Below, one piece after another: positions 21,897 to 32,528 of a stretch of 64,000 nucleotides of DNA. The stretch spans positions 4,960,001 to 5,024,000 of the forward strand of contig JAJTUQ010000003.1 of assembly GCA_021399445.1 (NCBI GenBank). The letters are read 5' to 3'. Within the stretch, counting starts at the first letter, position 1. The number at the start of each line of letters is the position of its first letter. The stretch comes from Xylogone sp. PMI_703. Lineage: Eukaryota; Ascomycota; Leotiomycetes. The notes beneath the pieces were generated by a model that was not told the origin of the DNA, searched no databases, and worked only from the letters and a program-made list of their open reading frames with translations. Position numbers and translations under genes: made by a program.

Positions 21897-23719
21897 ATGA
21901 TCTGCCAGACTTTCCTCCTTGCCGCGGCTCTCTCGATTGTCGCCGGTGCTGTACTTCTACTTAGACGAATCTACTTCCATCCGCTATCTGCATTCCCCGG
22001 CCCCAAATTAGCAGCCGCGACGAGCTTTGTGCAATTCTACATTCTGTGGATCGGGAGGGAGAAATCATGGTATCCTGAGCTCCATAAGAAATACGGCCCC
22101 GTTGTGAGATGCGGGCCCCATCATTTGAGCTTTAATGATCCGGATATGATCCCCATCGTATATCATCGACAGGCTAGCAAGACGGAGTATCCGAAGGATT
22201 TCACTTGTCCTGGCGCAGCGAGTAATAAGGAGAGTTATGCTGAGCATGCAGCGGCGAAGAGGAGATTCGGTCAGGCTGTGAGCAAATATCCCTCTAATCG
22301 AGCTTAGAGGTGACAGATGGATTGATTGACTACTTATCCAGTATTCTCCGTCGCGAGTGCAATTGTTCGAAGGGATAGTTGACGAGCAACTGCGGAAGTG
22401 GACCGATATCCTGCGCGATGAGGCAACCAAGGATTCTCTGGTGGAATGGACAACTTGGGTTAGGTAAGTGAAAGCACTCCCAGGACAGTAGCAGATCCTG
22501 AATAAAGGCCACTTACACGTCTCTCAATCCAGATACTTCACATTCGATGTATTCGTACCAATGGCCGTGGGCGAAAGTTTTGGGTTCCTGGACAAGAGAG
22601 GCGATGTTCGCGACTTTCTCAAGAGCACTTATAGGATATTCAAAAGGTGGACGTTAAGCCGCTATCATTGGATCACTTGGCTCGCTGAGAACACTGCTCT
22701 AGGGCGATGGATGTTCGTAAGTGGACGGAGTGATAAGATTGGAATGGGTATTTGGACAACTGTGAGTTTTACTAGAAGTCCTCTATTTTTTTCGCCTGGG
22801 ATTAGATATGTTGATGCCGGTGATGATAAAACCAGGAGATCCACGAGATCACAAAAAGGCGTATTGCGGCATCAAGCACGAAGGAAAAGCCACGGTATGA
22901 GAATTCCATGCTGGACCAATGGCTTTCGGCGAAATCGATCGATGGCGATGTTATCCCTATTTCTGACATTGAGGACCAATTGGTGACAGATGTGTTAGTA
23001 ACTCTTCGGCGTATACGTCCTCAATAAAAACCAAGAAGCTAATTACAGAATCAAAAATCCAGCCTTGGAGGCCCATATGCGCTCGGTGTACCTCTTGCCG
23101 CCCTAATCTTCGTAATGGCTTCGCATCAAGATGTCTTCAAGCAGGCACAGCGAGAGGTCGATGAGGCATTCGTGGAGAAACGATACTCAGGGGAGATGCC
23201 AACGTACGCTGAATGCTGCCAATTGCCATACGTAGATGCTTGCATTCGTGAAGCGTTGCGTGTGTCGTCCACGGGCTCACCGAGATGGCGCAGCTCACCA
23301 GATAGGCCGCTCACTTTGATGGGGAAGTATGTTCCCCCTGGGACTGCGGTTTCGACCAGTCCCCACGCTATCTCAACCCATAAGAAACTATACGGTGATA
23401 ACGCGCATGTATATCTGCCTGATCGATGGCTGGAAGCATCGGAAGAGCAATTGCGTCTTTGGAATTCGTATGATTCGCACTGGGGCTTCGGGTTTCGGAA
23501 GTGTCCCGGAAGACACGTCGGAGTACTGGTTCTATATAAAGCATTAGCCCATGTTAGTCTGTATTCCTACTTCTCAAGAGCTATGCGCTAACCAGCCTTT
23601 CTCTTGCTTAGTTACTACGTCGGTTTGATATCAAGCGGGAGAACGATCCACCCGGAGATGATGGTATCAACCCTCCCACCCAGTTCCTCCGATTGTTTCC
23701 GCGTGATATAGGAGTATGA
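21897..23719 (+). CDS. Cytochrome P450 with unusual I-helix
   Basis: Six exons: 21897..22277, 22342..22463, 22533..22761, 22836..22993, 23063..23552 and 23612..23719, giving 495 residues, a normal P450 length. An N-terminal membrane anchor (residues 5-22) and the PLSAFPGPK hinge place it on the ER. ExxR is present (EALR), then PDRW, and the heme loop GFRKCPGRH with the cysteine thiolate ligand. The heme loop has Trp instead of Phe at its first position. The I-helix, where AGxDTT is normal, reads GGPYALGVPLAAL, with no acid/alcohol pair. An alternative junction (donor 22998, acceptor 23048) keeps the frame and adds NQKSS, but does not restore the motif. Substrate unknown; it may act with the upstream aldo-keto reductase. 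Confidence 0.82.
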
Positions 23720-23882
23720 AGATGTTATCGATAAACGTAAGACGCGAAAGCAGCGTCTATATAAAGCATTAGTCCATATAAGATTGAATTCCTCCTGCTG
23801 CTCAAGAAATATATGTACTCACCAACCTTCTCGCATAGCTACTGCGTCGGTTTGATATAAAGTGGGAGAATGATCCATCCTG
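23531..23882 (+). repeat. Diverged duplicate of the P450 3' end
   Basis: The block at about 23531-23656 (end of exon 5, last intron, start of exon 6) recurs at about 23756-23882, offset near 225 bp. Shared words include TCTATATAAAGCATTAG and GTCGGTTTGATAT. The second copy reads GTGGGAGAATGATCCATCC where the first reads GCGGGAGAACGATCCACCC, so most differences in this part are C to T. The second copy is outside the P450 frame and is non-coding. Confidence 0.7.
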
Positions 23883-23927
23883 TTCATAAGTGAATAGATT
23901 TCATATGCACAGTATAACAAATATCAT

Positions 23928-26900
23928 TCATTTCCATCGAAATCTCTTCGACGCTGAAGAGCCATGATCTGAAGACTGCACTGCCCGCTTTTGCTTCTGT
24001 AAATGGATCGGCCTTACAGGCACCTCTAATTGTGATTGTACTCGCACTGAATCGTCCCATTTGGGGATATGCGAGATGAAAAACTTAGCATAAGCTGCCG
24101 CCGTGGCAGAAGCATATTCCTGCCAGAGATTGCTTTTGTGAGAGTCAGAATAATCACAAATTCCTCGGATTACGAGGCAGCGGGTGGTTTTCATCACTCC
24201 TGCCGCCTCCATTTCAAAGCAGAGCACGTTGTTTTCCTTCCAGAGGCGGTCTCGGAGTATTGCATCTCTCACGACTTGGTTCCCAGATGCGATCAAACCA
24301 TAAATGACCCTTGGACCGTTATGGGGCCGATCTTTTCTCTTCCTCTGAGCGCCAGTGCAGTTCTCACACGTTGGCTCGTCCTTCTCATGGAGATAATCGG
24401 CTTTGAATAGCTTGTCTTCATCTACGCCTGGAAACCGGTACTCAGGTCTCATGGTAATAATGCGATTAATATCTTCCAGGAGCGGATTTGAAGCTGAGCT
24501 GAAAGAGAGGATAGGGTCAGATGCTATCACATTAATGGCTGAGCTTAAGAATGTTGGTGGTCGTTGCATGTTTCCCGTCATCTTAAACGTAGAATTCTGA
24601 ATATGTTTCCCCATATCATATTGGATCACATGTGTACCGACTACTATGTCACCAAGACGTATATCATTACGGATAGAAGGGACTCCGCCTCCGATACCAA
24701 CCACCAGACAGAATTTCACAGCAGGGAAACTTCTGATGAGATGTGAAGCAACGTTGGTAGCAGAATTTGTGCCATAATCATTGGATGGGAGGCCTGCAGC
24801 AACGACATTATAGTCTTTTATACGCCCCAAGCAATATCTGTTAGGATCTTCTTCCGCTGTCTTCAGCTCAGAATGTGTGAAATCGAATAAAGCGCGCACT
24901 GCCAGAAGCTCTTTCCAAAGTGCGCATACTATCCCTATCTCATAGTGCTCATGGGTAAGACTTCCGGGGAGTGGCCCTGACATAGGCGGCTCGGGCGTCT
25001 CTTTTTCATCTACCGAGATTAATGGAGCCAAACTTGTTCCAATTCCTGTATCATGAAATTCGTCATCGGACTCGGATCCCGAGTCGTCAGACGACTGTGG
25101 AGCTTCTCCTTGTTCTAGGTATCCAGTGTCGTTCCAGAACCATCCGAGGTCTGCGTTGTAGCCGAACACTATAGCGCCGCTGCCCCAATCTTTCAATCGA
25201 ACACTATTATGTTTTGGTAGCCTTTTCCGGAAGTGCGAAGGCAGAACAACTTGAGCAAGTTCAGAGTGCTCCGTCTGCTGCTGTTCAATTATGCACTGGC
25301 AAGCTTGAAGACTATCGTTCGGGTTATACCAAACTAAGTGGCTGGTCAGCCTCACCGGGCTGCTGTTCGGGTTACCGAACCGATCAATAATGTTATCAAG
25401 GTCAGAAACACTAATAGCAAGATAAGACTTCCCCTTGGGTAAAGTGGCCCAGTATTTGCATGGGCCACTGACATGTGCGGGCTGGATAATTTCACCAAAT
25501 CCAGTTCCAAACAGTGTAACCGCACGAATAGCTCTGCTAAAGTCAACCCAACATTTACCCCTGGTTCCCAGTTTACAAACACGAGGATGCAAGGGATCTT
25601 CATTGGTTGCCAAGTCTTTGAAATCCCACCCTTCGAGATTCTTCCGGCCAATATGCTTCAGTTCCTCACCGATTATTCCCATTATTTCTTCTTGATGGTC
25701 TATGATTTTCTCTAGCATGTTATATAAACGCTCAATCCTATCTCGAAGTCGAATATGGGTCTTCCCTGTCTTTGGTATTTCGCTGGATGAAGAAGGCTTG
25801 AGTATTGCTTCCGTGGTCCCTTTCCCATGATACAGCTCAAGGACCAAATTCTCAGGGTTCAGGAGAACTTCCATAGCTGAACTAGCAGTATGTGGCGTCT
25901 CTGCGTCTATCATCTCACCTAAATTAAAGCGGAATGCAAACTTGAGCTCGTCTGTTTTGCTAAACTCGAGAGACGCATAAAGCAGGTGTAGCAGAGCGCT
26001 GACTCCATTCACCAACCACCCCCGCTTGTCTCTTACATCCCACAGCACTACATACCGCTTAGAAATCCATGAAAGTTTCTCTATATAATCTTCCCGTAAG
26101 ATTCGGTACGGTAGATCTTTGTTGCCGTGGACGGCTATGTCGCCACCAACTATCAATTTTCCTGCCGAGACAGATGTGTTTCTAAGTCTGCAATCCGAAG
26201 ATGGCCGTCGAAGCCAGGACCTGTTGATCGAATAAGTAGCATCGATTGCGCCTATAAATCAGAGGAGATCAGCCGATCGAATGCTCTTGCTATGGTTATT
26301 CCTATGACATACCGGCGTAGCATCTCGCTTCCGAACACCAACCAAGGACATGACGACTCCTCTCTAGATCAGAAATTGTAACGTTTTCTGCATGAGCGAC
26401 ATTGCTATCTAGGTATGATATACGGTTTCCGTCAACATTGTAGAGTAGATGCCAAATAATCAAATCTTCGTGGTGTTCTGTAGGAATTAGCATAGTAGAA
26501 AATCCTTTAATGAAAAGTTTGTTATTAAAAGCGTCTATATGTTGCGCTTGGGCAAGGCCTGCCATTATATTAAGAGGGATCTCAAGGCCGGTGCCATGCT
26601 TGGACCGACGCGGTATCGGATAACCTCCTACGATCACTGGATTTCGGAACAAGTGATGCCAGCATTGTCCTATGGATGAATCAGGACTCTGTTGTCCCTC
26701 ATCGTCAAACTTGAAATCAATATTGCAAGAAATATGCGCAACGGGTGATTCACGGGTCACATGTGGACAATTTTCAACACTCATAACACTAATGAATGGC
26801 GTGCAGTATGCTATTTTGGAGTCGTACGGGGAGGAGCGGAGGGCAGAGCCTAGCTACGCAAGTTGCTCGCCGATCTCCGCCACAGAATCACTTATCCCGA

Positions 26901-29019
26901 TGACTTCAACAATGAAGTTTGACTCTTGAACCCATGCGGCAAGCTTGGTTTTGTCTGGTAGGGTGCCTGGACTGAATAGTTAGTGATCACTTTACAACCC
27001 GAATAGGGACAAGCCAAAACATACATCGATATGCACAGCCAGCCTCACTAAAGAGTGTAGCTTCAATCAATTGAAGAAGATGAGATCCATATGACTGCCA
27101 GGTCTGGTGAAGGTATTGTAAGCAGGTCATTGCTTGTGCATCTTTGCTCAACCCCGTAATTGTGATGATCTTTCCCAACAAGCCATCTGTGCCTTGGTCA
27201 TATTCCTCTTCCCTCAAGAAAGCCATGAGGTCCCATTCAAGTATGAACCTCGCCTGGTATATGTTCGGGTGGTCATATCTACTGACTGTGCTGGATGATG
27301 GCAAGGAATTCAGGATTTTCTTGCGAATGGCATTCTGGATACTCGGTTCGGCTGGGGCTAAAAGAAGTTCCGTATGAATGCTTTCTAATAGCCATTCGTA
27401 CGCTGGGATGTTGGAGATGAACTTCCTATATACTTCAAGCTCAGGAAGGCCCCTGTCGCTTTCCTCCATATCGATGTCGTCATTAATACTTGAATTCTCT
27501 GATCCTCCATCCCAGTCGACTTGTGAACCGCCGATATCATCTTCCATGTCCTCCAGGTGCCCGTACCAAAGATTCATAAGATCGTCTAATCTCATGTCGT
27601 CTGCGTCATAACCAGCAACTTGAGGTCTGATCTCGTCTTCCTCTAAATATTTCATTCTCAAGCCACTTGCAATGTCACTGTGGCATGATTACATTAACAC
27701 CCAAACGAGAACAGCTCCGAAGTTTACTAAGAAACAAAAACTTACTCCCTATGTCTACGAATAAATACCATGACATCACGATGCATTTGGGTCGAGCCAA
27801 AATGACCGATCTTCAATGCAAATGCTTTTAGAAGCCGAGGAAGGATTCTGTACATTCTTTCCGGAATTTGTTCGTCAGATTTCTCTAGTTGGACTTTGTT
27901 GAATAAGTCATCGGCCAATTCAGATATATAGCTCTCCCTTTTGGAAGGGGACATGTTGGGTCCCTCTGTGTAAATCGAGTTAACATCATCGTCCTCGTCC
28001 CTCCCATCCATCAGGTCAAATGTCGGCTTAGGTGATGAACTCGTTTCAGATACAAGAACTTCTTCGTTAGAATGCATGCTTTGAACCTCCTCGGCAAAAT
28101 CTCCGTGGTCTTCTTCTTGCGTAATCTTTGCATCGTCTGCAGGTTTGTAATGTGGAATAGATGCATATCCAGAGTCCGTAGGTGGCACGACGGAACCACG
28201 CGCCCCCAAGCTAAGTGTATCATCTGCGCCCGAAGAGGCCAGCCGCCCTTTAGCATACACCGCTGCCGTTGATGCATATTCCTGCCATTGCTTATTTTCT
28301 GTTGGAGTTTGGGGGGTCGTTGAACCTATGTTACCTATCACGGGAATAGGAATACTGTCAGAAACATTACTCGTTACTTATATAAACGGAAGAATATTTC
28401 CTCACGAATAGAAAGAATAAGGTCCTTGGCATACGCAGCAGCGACTATGGATGCATATCCTTGCCACCTTTTATTTTTATGCGAATCAGCATAATCACAG
28501 ATTCCTCGAATGACGAGACAGTCAAGCGTATCCTGAATACTATATTAACCTTGTCTGAAGTACGGTACGGTTACCACTCACCATCATGCCAGCAGCTTCC
28601 ATTTCAAAACACAAGATATCATGCTTTTGCCTTAATTGTTCTCGTGTCCTTCCATCCTTGATCACTTGATTTCCTGAACCAATCAACCCATAATGAATAA
28701 CTGGTTCATTAGTTTCACGTTCTTGTCGTGTTTGAGTCATCATACGATCACAAGAAGAGCAATTATCTCCTTTTTTGTGATCATAATTAGCATAATAAAG
28801 AATATCATTTTCTGTACCGGGGTACATAAATTTTCTACGCATGTTGGCATGTTTTGTAAGGATACGATCAACTATTTCTTTATAGTTAGTATCTTGAATC
28901 ATATATTTAGCTTCTAAAGCTGAAATGGCAATTAAGGCTTGTTGAGGAGGCTTGTTCAGAGTTCCTGTAGGAGTTATTTCACCATTTTGTCCTACTTTCC
29001 CGAAGTCATATTGCAACAT
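23928..29019 (-). CDS. Large two-ended nucleoside-phosphorylase-domain protein
   Basis: Exons in transcript order: 29019..28582, 28532..28406, 28334..27746, 27677..27025, 26966..26313 and 26251..23928. All junctions have GT..AG ends and keep frame, giving 1594 residues from ATG 29019. The start of the protein is the rest of a PNP/MTA-type nucleoside phosphorylase domain ([22 protein letters not shown]). Next come an acidic linker, a fungal conserved block ([11 protein letters not shown]), a second block ([28 protein letters not shown]) and, from about residue 1230, a second PNP domain ([49 protein letters not shown]). PNP_UDP domains are common N-terminal effector domains of fungal NLR proteins, but no NACHT or repeat sensor is seen here. 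The true start may have been upstream (see the broken part). Expression and function unknown. Confidence 0.65.
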
Positions 29020-29402
29020 GGCTGGGACTCTTCCAATAGGCTTGCCAACTACTACATCTCCAAGTCTAATATCGTGGGCCTCACTTGGACTCCAGATCCA
29101 ATTCCTACCATTAATACAAACTGTACATCAGGAAAGCTACTAGCCATCATCCTTATAGTAAGTGCAGCGGATGTAGTCCCATATATTCCAGCTGGAAGTA
29201 CAGCTAGAATGATATTATGATATCCAATTTAACCAAAAGTATATTGGTTATTATCGAATTTCGAATCCCAGATAAAGTCAGATGGCGGATCATGGGACTC
29301 GTCCAGCAAGACAGTCACTGCTGCGAGTTCGAGTGGTAATGCGCAAACCCATCCTATTCTGTAATCTGCACGTCGCAGAGAAATATTTGTGCTTTTATGC
29401 AT
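29020..29402 (-). pseudogene. Broken 5' part of the first PNP domain
   Basis: From ATG 29402 the minus strand reads a PNP domain start (YRIGWVCALPLELAAVTVLL), the hallmark opening of fungal NLR PNP domains. It runs for 57 codons, then hits TAA at 29231..29229 where the family has a basic residue; one base change from AAA explains it. About 140 nt further on (near 29087) one base is missing in the GIGSGVPS region, so the frame shifts before joining the long downstream frame. Both lesions together argue for real decay of the N-terminal domain. A sequencing error could explain one of them, less easily both. Confidence 0.75.
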
Positions 29403-29640
29403 ACCTGTAACCGTCTACATAAAACGCAAGCATCTATTTCAAATAGAATATAATAAGATACCGGCAGGATGCGTAATAGAATGATATAAATAAGATCACT
29501 CACCCCACTAGGAGGGTACGGACTGTCTCAAGTGTGTACACTTGTCCTACGTTTGATGGTTGGGTATCCAGCCTCCATGCAAGCGGCCAGCGCATTTGAT
29601 ATTGAATTCCAGGAGCCCGCCAGTTATTACTGGTACGGAG

Positions 29641-29732
29641 TAATCGTCGGCTCGTTTAATTGGCCTGCGTTTCTACGGTAGTTATTCCATCCTAGAAATG
29701 CAGGCCGCACAACCGAAGCGAGCCGACGATTA
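29641..29732. mobile_element. MITE-like hairpin with TA ends
   Basis: ATCGTCGGCTCG (29643-29654) and CGAGCCGACGAT (29719-29730) are perfect inverted repeats, each flanked outside by TA, as for Tc1/mariner-type insertions. A second nested pair, GGCCTGCGTTTCTA (29662-29675) and TAGAAATGCAGGCC (29693-29706), has one mismatch. The whole 92 bp could fold into a long interrupted stem. No transposase is present, so it would be non-autonomous. Confidence 0.55.
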
Positions 29733-29750
29733 AGTTGCTGAATAATATTG

Positions 29751-29933
29751 TGTTGGATGGATGCAGGAAATGGGGTAAACCGTATTGTATTGTAGAATAT
29801 AGAGTACTACGAGAGCTACAATACAGGGTGAAGTGGAAGTAGAACGAGCTAAGCTAAACGAGGGAGTCATGTGATAATCACATGACGACGAAGTATGAAG
29901 GGGACATGCCAGGAAAGCCAGGATATTTCAACA
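29751..29933. mobile_element. Solo LTR of a retrotransposon
   Basis: 183 bp starting TGTTG and ending CAACA (perfect 5-bp terminal inverted repeat, TG..CA). It is flanked on both sides by the 5-bp target duplication TATTG (29746-29750 and 29934-29938). Size, termini and duplication fit an LTR left by recombination between the two LTRs of a Ty1/copia- or gypsy-type element. No internal gag/pol sequence is nearby. Inside is a 21-bp palindrome at 29866-29886. Confidence 0.75.
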
Positions 29934-31349
29934 TATTGTATATACTAGTTATCCGGGAAGGGACGAGTAATATGTGTAAAGTAACCATAATACTTGTTAT
30001 TATACAATACATGGGTGTTATGATTTAGGAGTTGGTTCACTGAATTGACGTATATCCGTGCTACTCCCTCTCCTGGTGAATATGGAGGCAGTTATGCAAA
30101 TTCGCCTATTGCACAAATTGTGCGAATTCCAATCAGTGTACCAGAGGATAATGAGAAATGTGTGGGGTTCTAGCGGCCCATCCCGAGATATAGAAAACTC
30201 TGAAAACTCTGAAAACAATTCATGTAATTGTTAATCTCCCTTCAGTCCCCAGTTTCATATGCGATCTCTCCGCGACAATTCCACGTCAATACCAAGTCCC
30301 TTGGTCTCACTGTTGGCTAGTCTCTACAAATAATGTGAAACGTAAGTAACGACTTGGGGAAATTCTTATATGAACTGCTTGGAATGAAAGAGCATTCTTA
30401 AGACGGCTCAAGTATATTGCTCACTTTACCTGAGGCCTTTGTAATCAGATTGACAACCGCAGTATAGCTGCATGTTTGATCACAAGTTCTTTTTCTTTTG
30501 GACTTAAAGCTTCTACTTCAAGGAGGTAAAGCATCCACACCTACTTCATTGTCATTCTATTCATGCCGTTGGACCTAGCGCTGTAGGTTCGATTGCGCTT
30601 CTTTTTCAGCTTTATCAAATAGTGCTTATGGATCGCATCTTCACTCCGATGTAACATAACTTTATAAATCTCTACCCATGTACATCCTTCCTCCTTCAAC
30701 TGGACCAATCATATCCTCGTTCACCGTCCATGGAATCTCTATCTGCCATTGTGACGCCGTGCTATAAATGTCAAGCGGTCCTACATGCCAATCAATGTCT
30801 GTATACTCTTATTCTAGCATAGATGGTATACACGCGGTAGAGGGTATGTTTAAAGGATTGATTGGCTTCTGGGGTTGACTTCGCCAAGGCTTATATTATA
30901 ATGTTAGACCACTCAATCTCTTAATCTTTACTTAAGCTGTTATTTCCTCTATCTTCGTTATAGTTAAACCAGTGAGAGGTAAAGGGGGTAAAGTAGAATA
31001 AACGACGGCAATGCATTTTTAGCAGTTAACCTATTATGCTACCCAAAAAGAATCTACTCCGCTAGATGCTATATATGCAATATTCCCAGTCTCCCAGATC
31101 TCTATCTAGCCATTTGTAGGGTCATGACAAGGAGATTCGTCAAGTGGTGCCGTCTAACAGAGCAGTCGTCTCTACCCAGCCCAGCTGCTCTAATAACACC
31201 TGGGTATAATAAAAATAAACAAAGAGCAGAAAAGGCACCAAATCACGAAATCATAGAACGCCGGCCTATTCCAGGCAATGATGCTATGCATGCGATGATA
31301 AAAACGGAAAAAGAACAAGAAAGAAGAGAAGAAAAACAAATCGGTGCCG

Positions 31350-32528
31350 CTACGATGGCGGCGGGTTGTCCAGCATATCCTTATACTTCGACAGTTCCAT
31401 CTCTAGATCCAGGACAAATTGCTGCTCGGGAGACAATGTTTTGCCTTTGCTCTTCCCTTTATCCTTCTTTTTGGAATCGCCGCCGTTGTCCTCACCGGTT
31501 TCAGTGTCATCGGGGTAGTCATCCTCATCCTCATCGTCGTCGTACTCTTCATCGGCCTTGACCTTTTCTAATAGCGCCATGTACTTGGCTTGCAGATGTG
31601 CATATTCTGCCTCTAGTTTGTTGTTGCGGTAAGTGAGATTCATGACTTGCTCCTTCAGTTGCTGGAGCTGAATCTGACGACGAGCTCGGAGGGCGCGATG
31701 TGCGTCCCGAGTCTGGGAGCGTCGTCTCTGTTGCAGACAGTTAGAGCTGGGTGACACTTTTACTCTTCCAGAGGGCATAGGAGCTTAGACATGTATTGAA
31801 TAGGGGTAGATGGATTTACCTTGTGTGATGAAGTGCTCTTGTCGCTATGTTTAGAACTGGGGCCGGTAGACCCCGAGGTCGAGGATGAAGGCCGTCTTGT
31901 TTCCAGTAATGACGGTCCTTGGTCTTGGCTGTACTGATAAACATATTGGTCGTGTATCCCCACGGCCTGGTGGGGCATAAGTAAATTGTAGTCTTCCATG
32001 ACGTTGGCTCCTCGGGCGGATGTTTCCCAGATGGTCAGTGGTCGATGAGGGTTCTGGATTTCATATTAGCATTGCGAGCTTGAATATCAACTGGAAGCAC
32101 CAGTATTCGAATAAATCAATACATACAGGCTGTGCGATGTTGGCAGAACTTGTGGCTACTGTGGCTGGAGTGTAGGTTTCGGTGCGTGGAGGCGTATGAG
32201 GATTCACATTCTGGGATGACGGGGAGTCAATGCACATGATATCTAGGGGAATCTGAAACCATCAATTAGTGATAAATTCGTCTTTCGGTAAGCATTCTTG
32301 CTTTTGAGAATTGAATATAAATAGATATTTTCTATATCAATATTTTGAACAGAAAGAGAGAAAAGAAGGAATGTGTGTGTGTGTGCGCGCGCGCGAGAAG
32401 AGGCAGCATTGCCATACCGGATGAAAGAAGAGGTCGGTGCCTTCGGCAGCAGCGAGAGTCATGGTCGCCTGCCATATCTCATGGTCCATGTAGTCAAGAA
32501 GATGCTCCCATCTGGATTCATATTCCAT
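31350..32528 (-). CDS. bZIP transcription factor, four exons
   Basis: Exons in transcript order: 32528..32418, 32252..32127, 32053..31820 and 31727..31350. All junctions are phase 0, giving 282 residues. The N-terminal part has MEYESRWEHLLDYMDHEIW and NPHRPLTIWETSARG. The basic region begins at residue 158: RRRSQTRDAHRALRARRQ, followed by a long leucine/hydrophobic heptad segment (QLKEQV..MALLEKV), an acidic stretch and a conserved-looking tail. The layout is Yap-like, but the invariant DNA-contacting Asn of the basic region is replaced by Thr163, while the matching Arg171 is kept. It should be nuclear and dimeric; its DNA specificity may differ from AP-1-type sites. Intron 1 (32253..32417) carries an alternating TG/CG tract. 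Confidence 0.85.
32371..32395. repeat. Alternating (TG)n(CG)n tract in bZIP intron 1
   Basis: About 24 bases of strictly alternating purine-pyrimidine, TG repeats running straight into CG repeats. This sequence class flips most easily to Z-DNA under negative supercoiling. It lies inside the first intron of the bZIP gene. Confidence 0.8.

Larger units (their letters stand above)
29403..31349. other. Intergenic, AT-rich, transposon debris
   Basis: About 1.9 kb upstream of the PNP gene. It contains the MITE-like hairpin (29641-29732) and the solo LTR (29751-29933). From 29940 to 31120 the sequence is AT-rich with no supported gene. The open frame at 31124-31561 on the plus strand lies mostly opposite the bZIP gene. 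Confidence 0.6.

Noticed and set aside
31124..31561. Plus-strand 145-codon frame
   Set aside because: Mostly antisense to the last bZIP exon and of low complexity; the bZIP frame explains the lack of stops.
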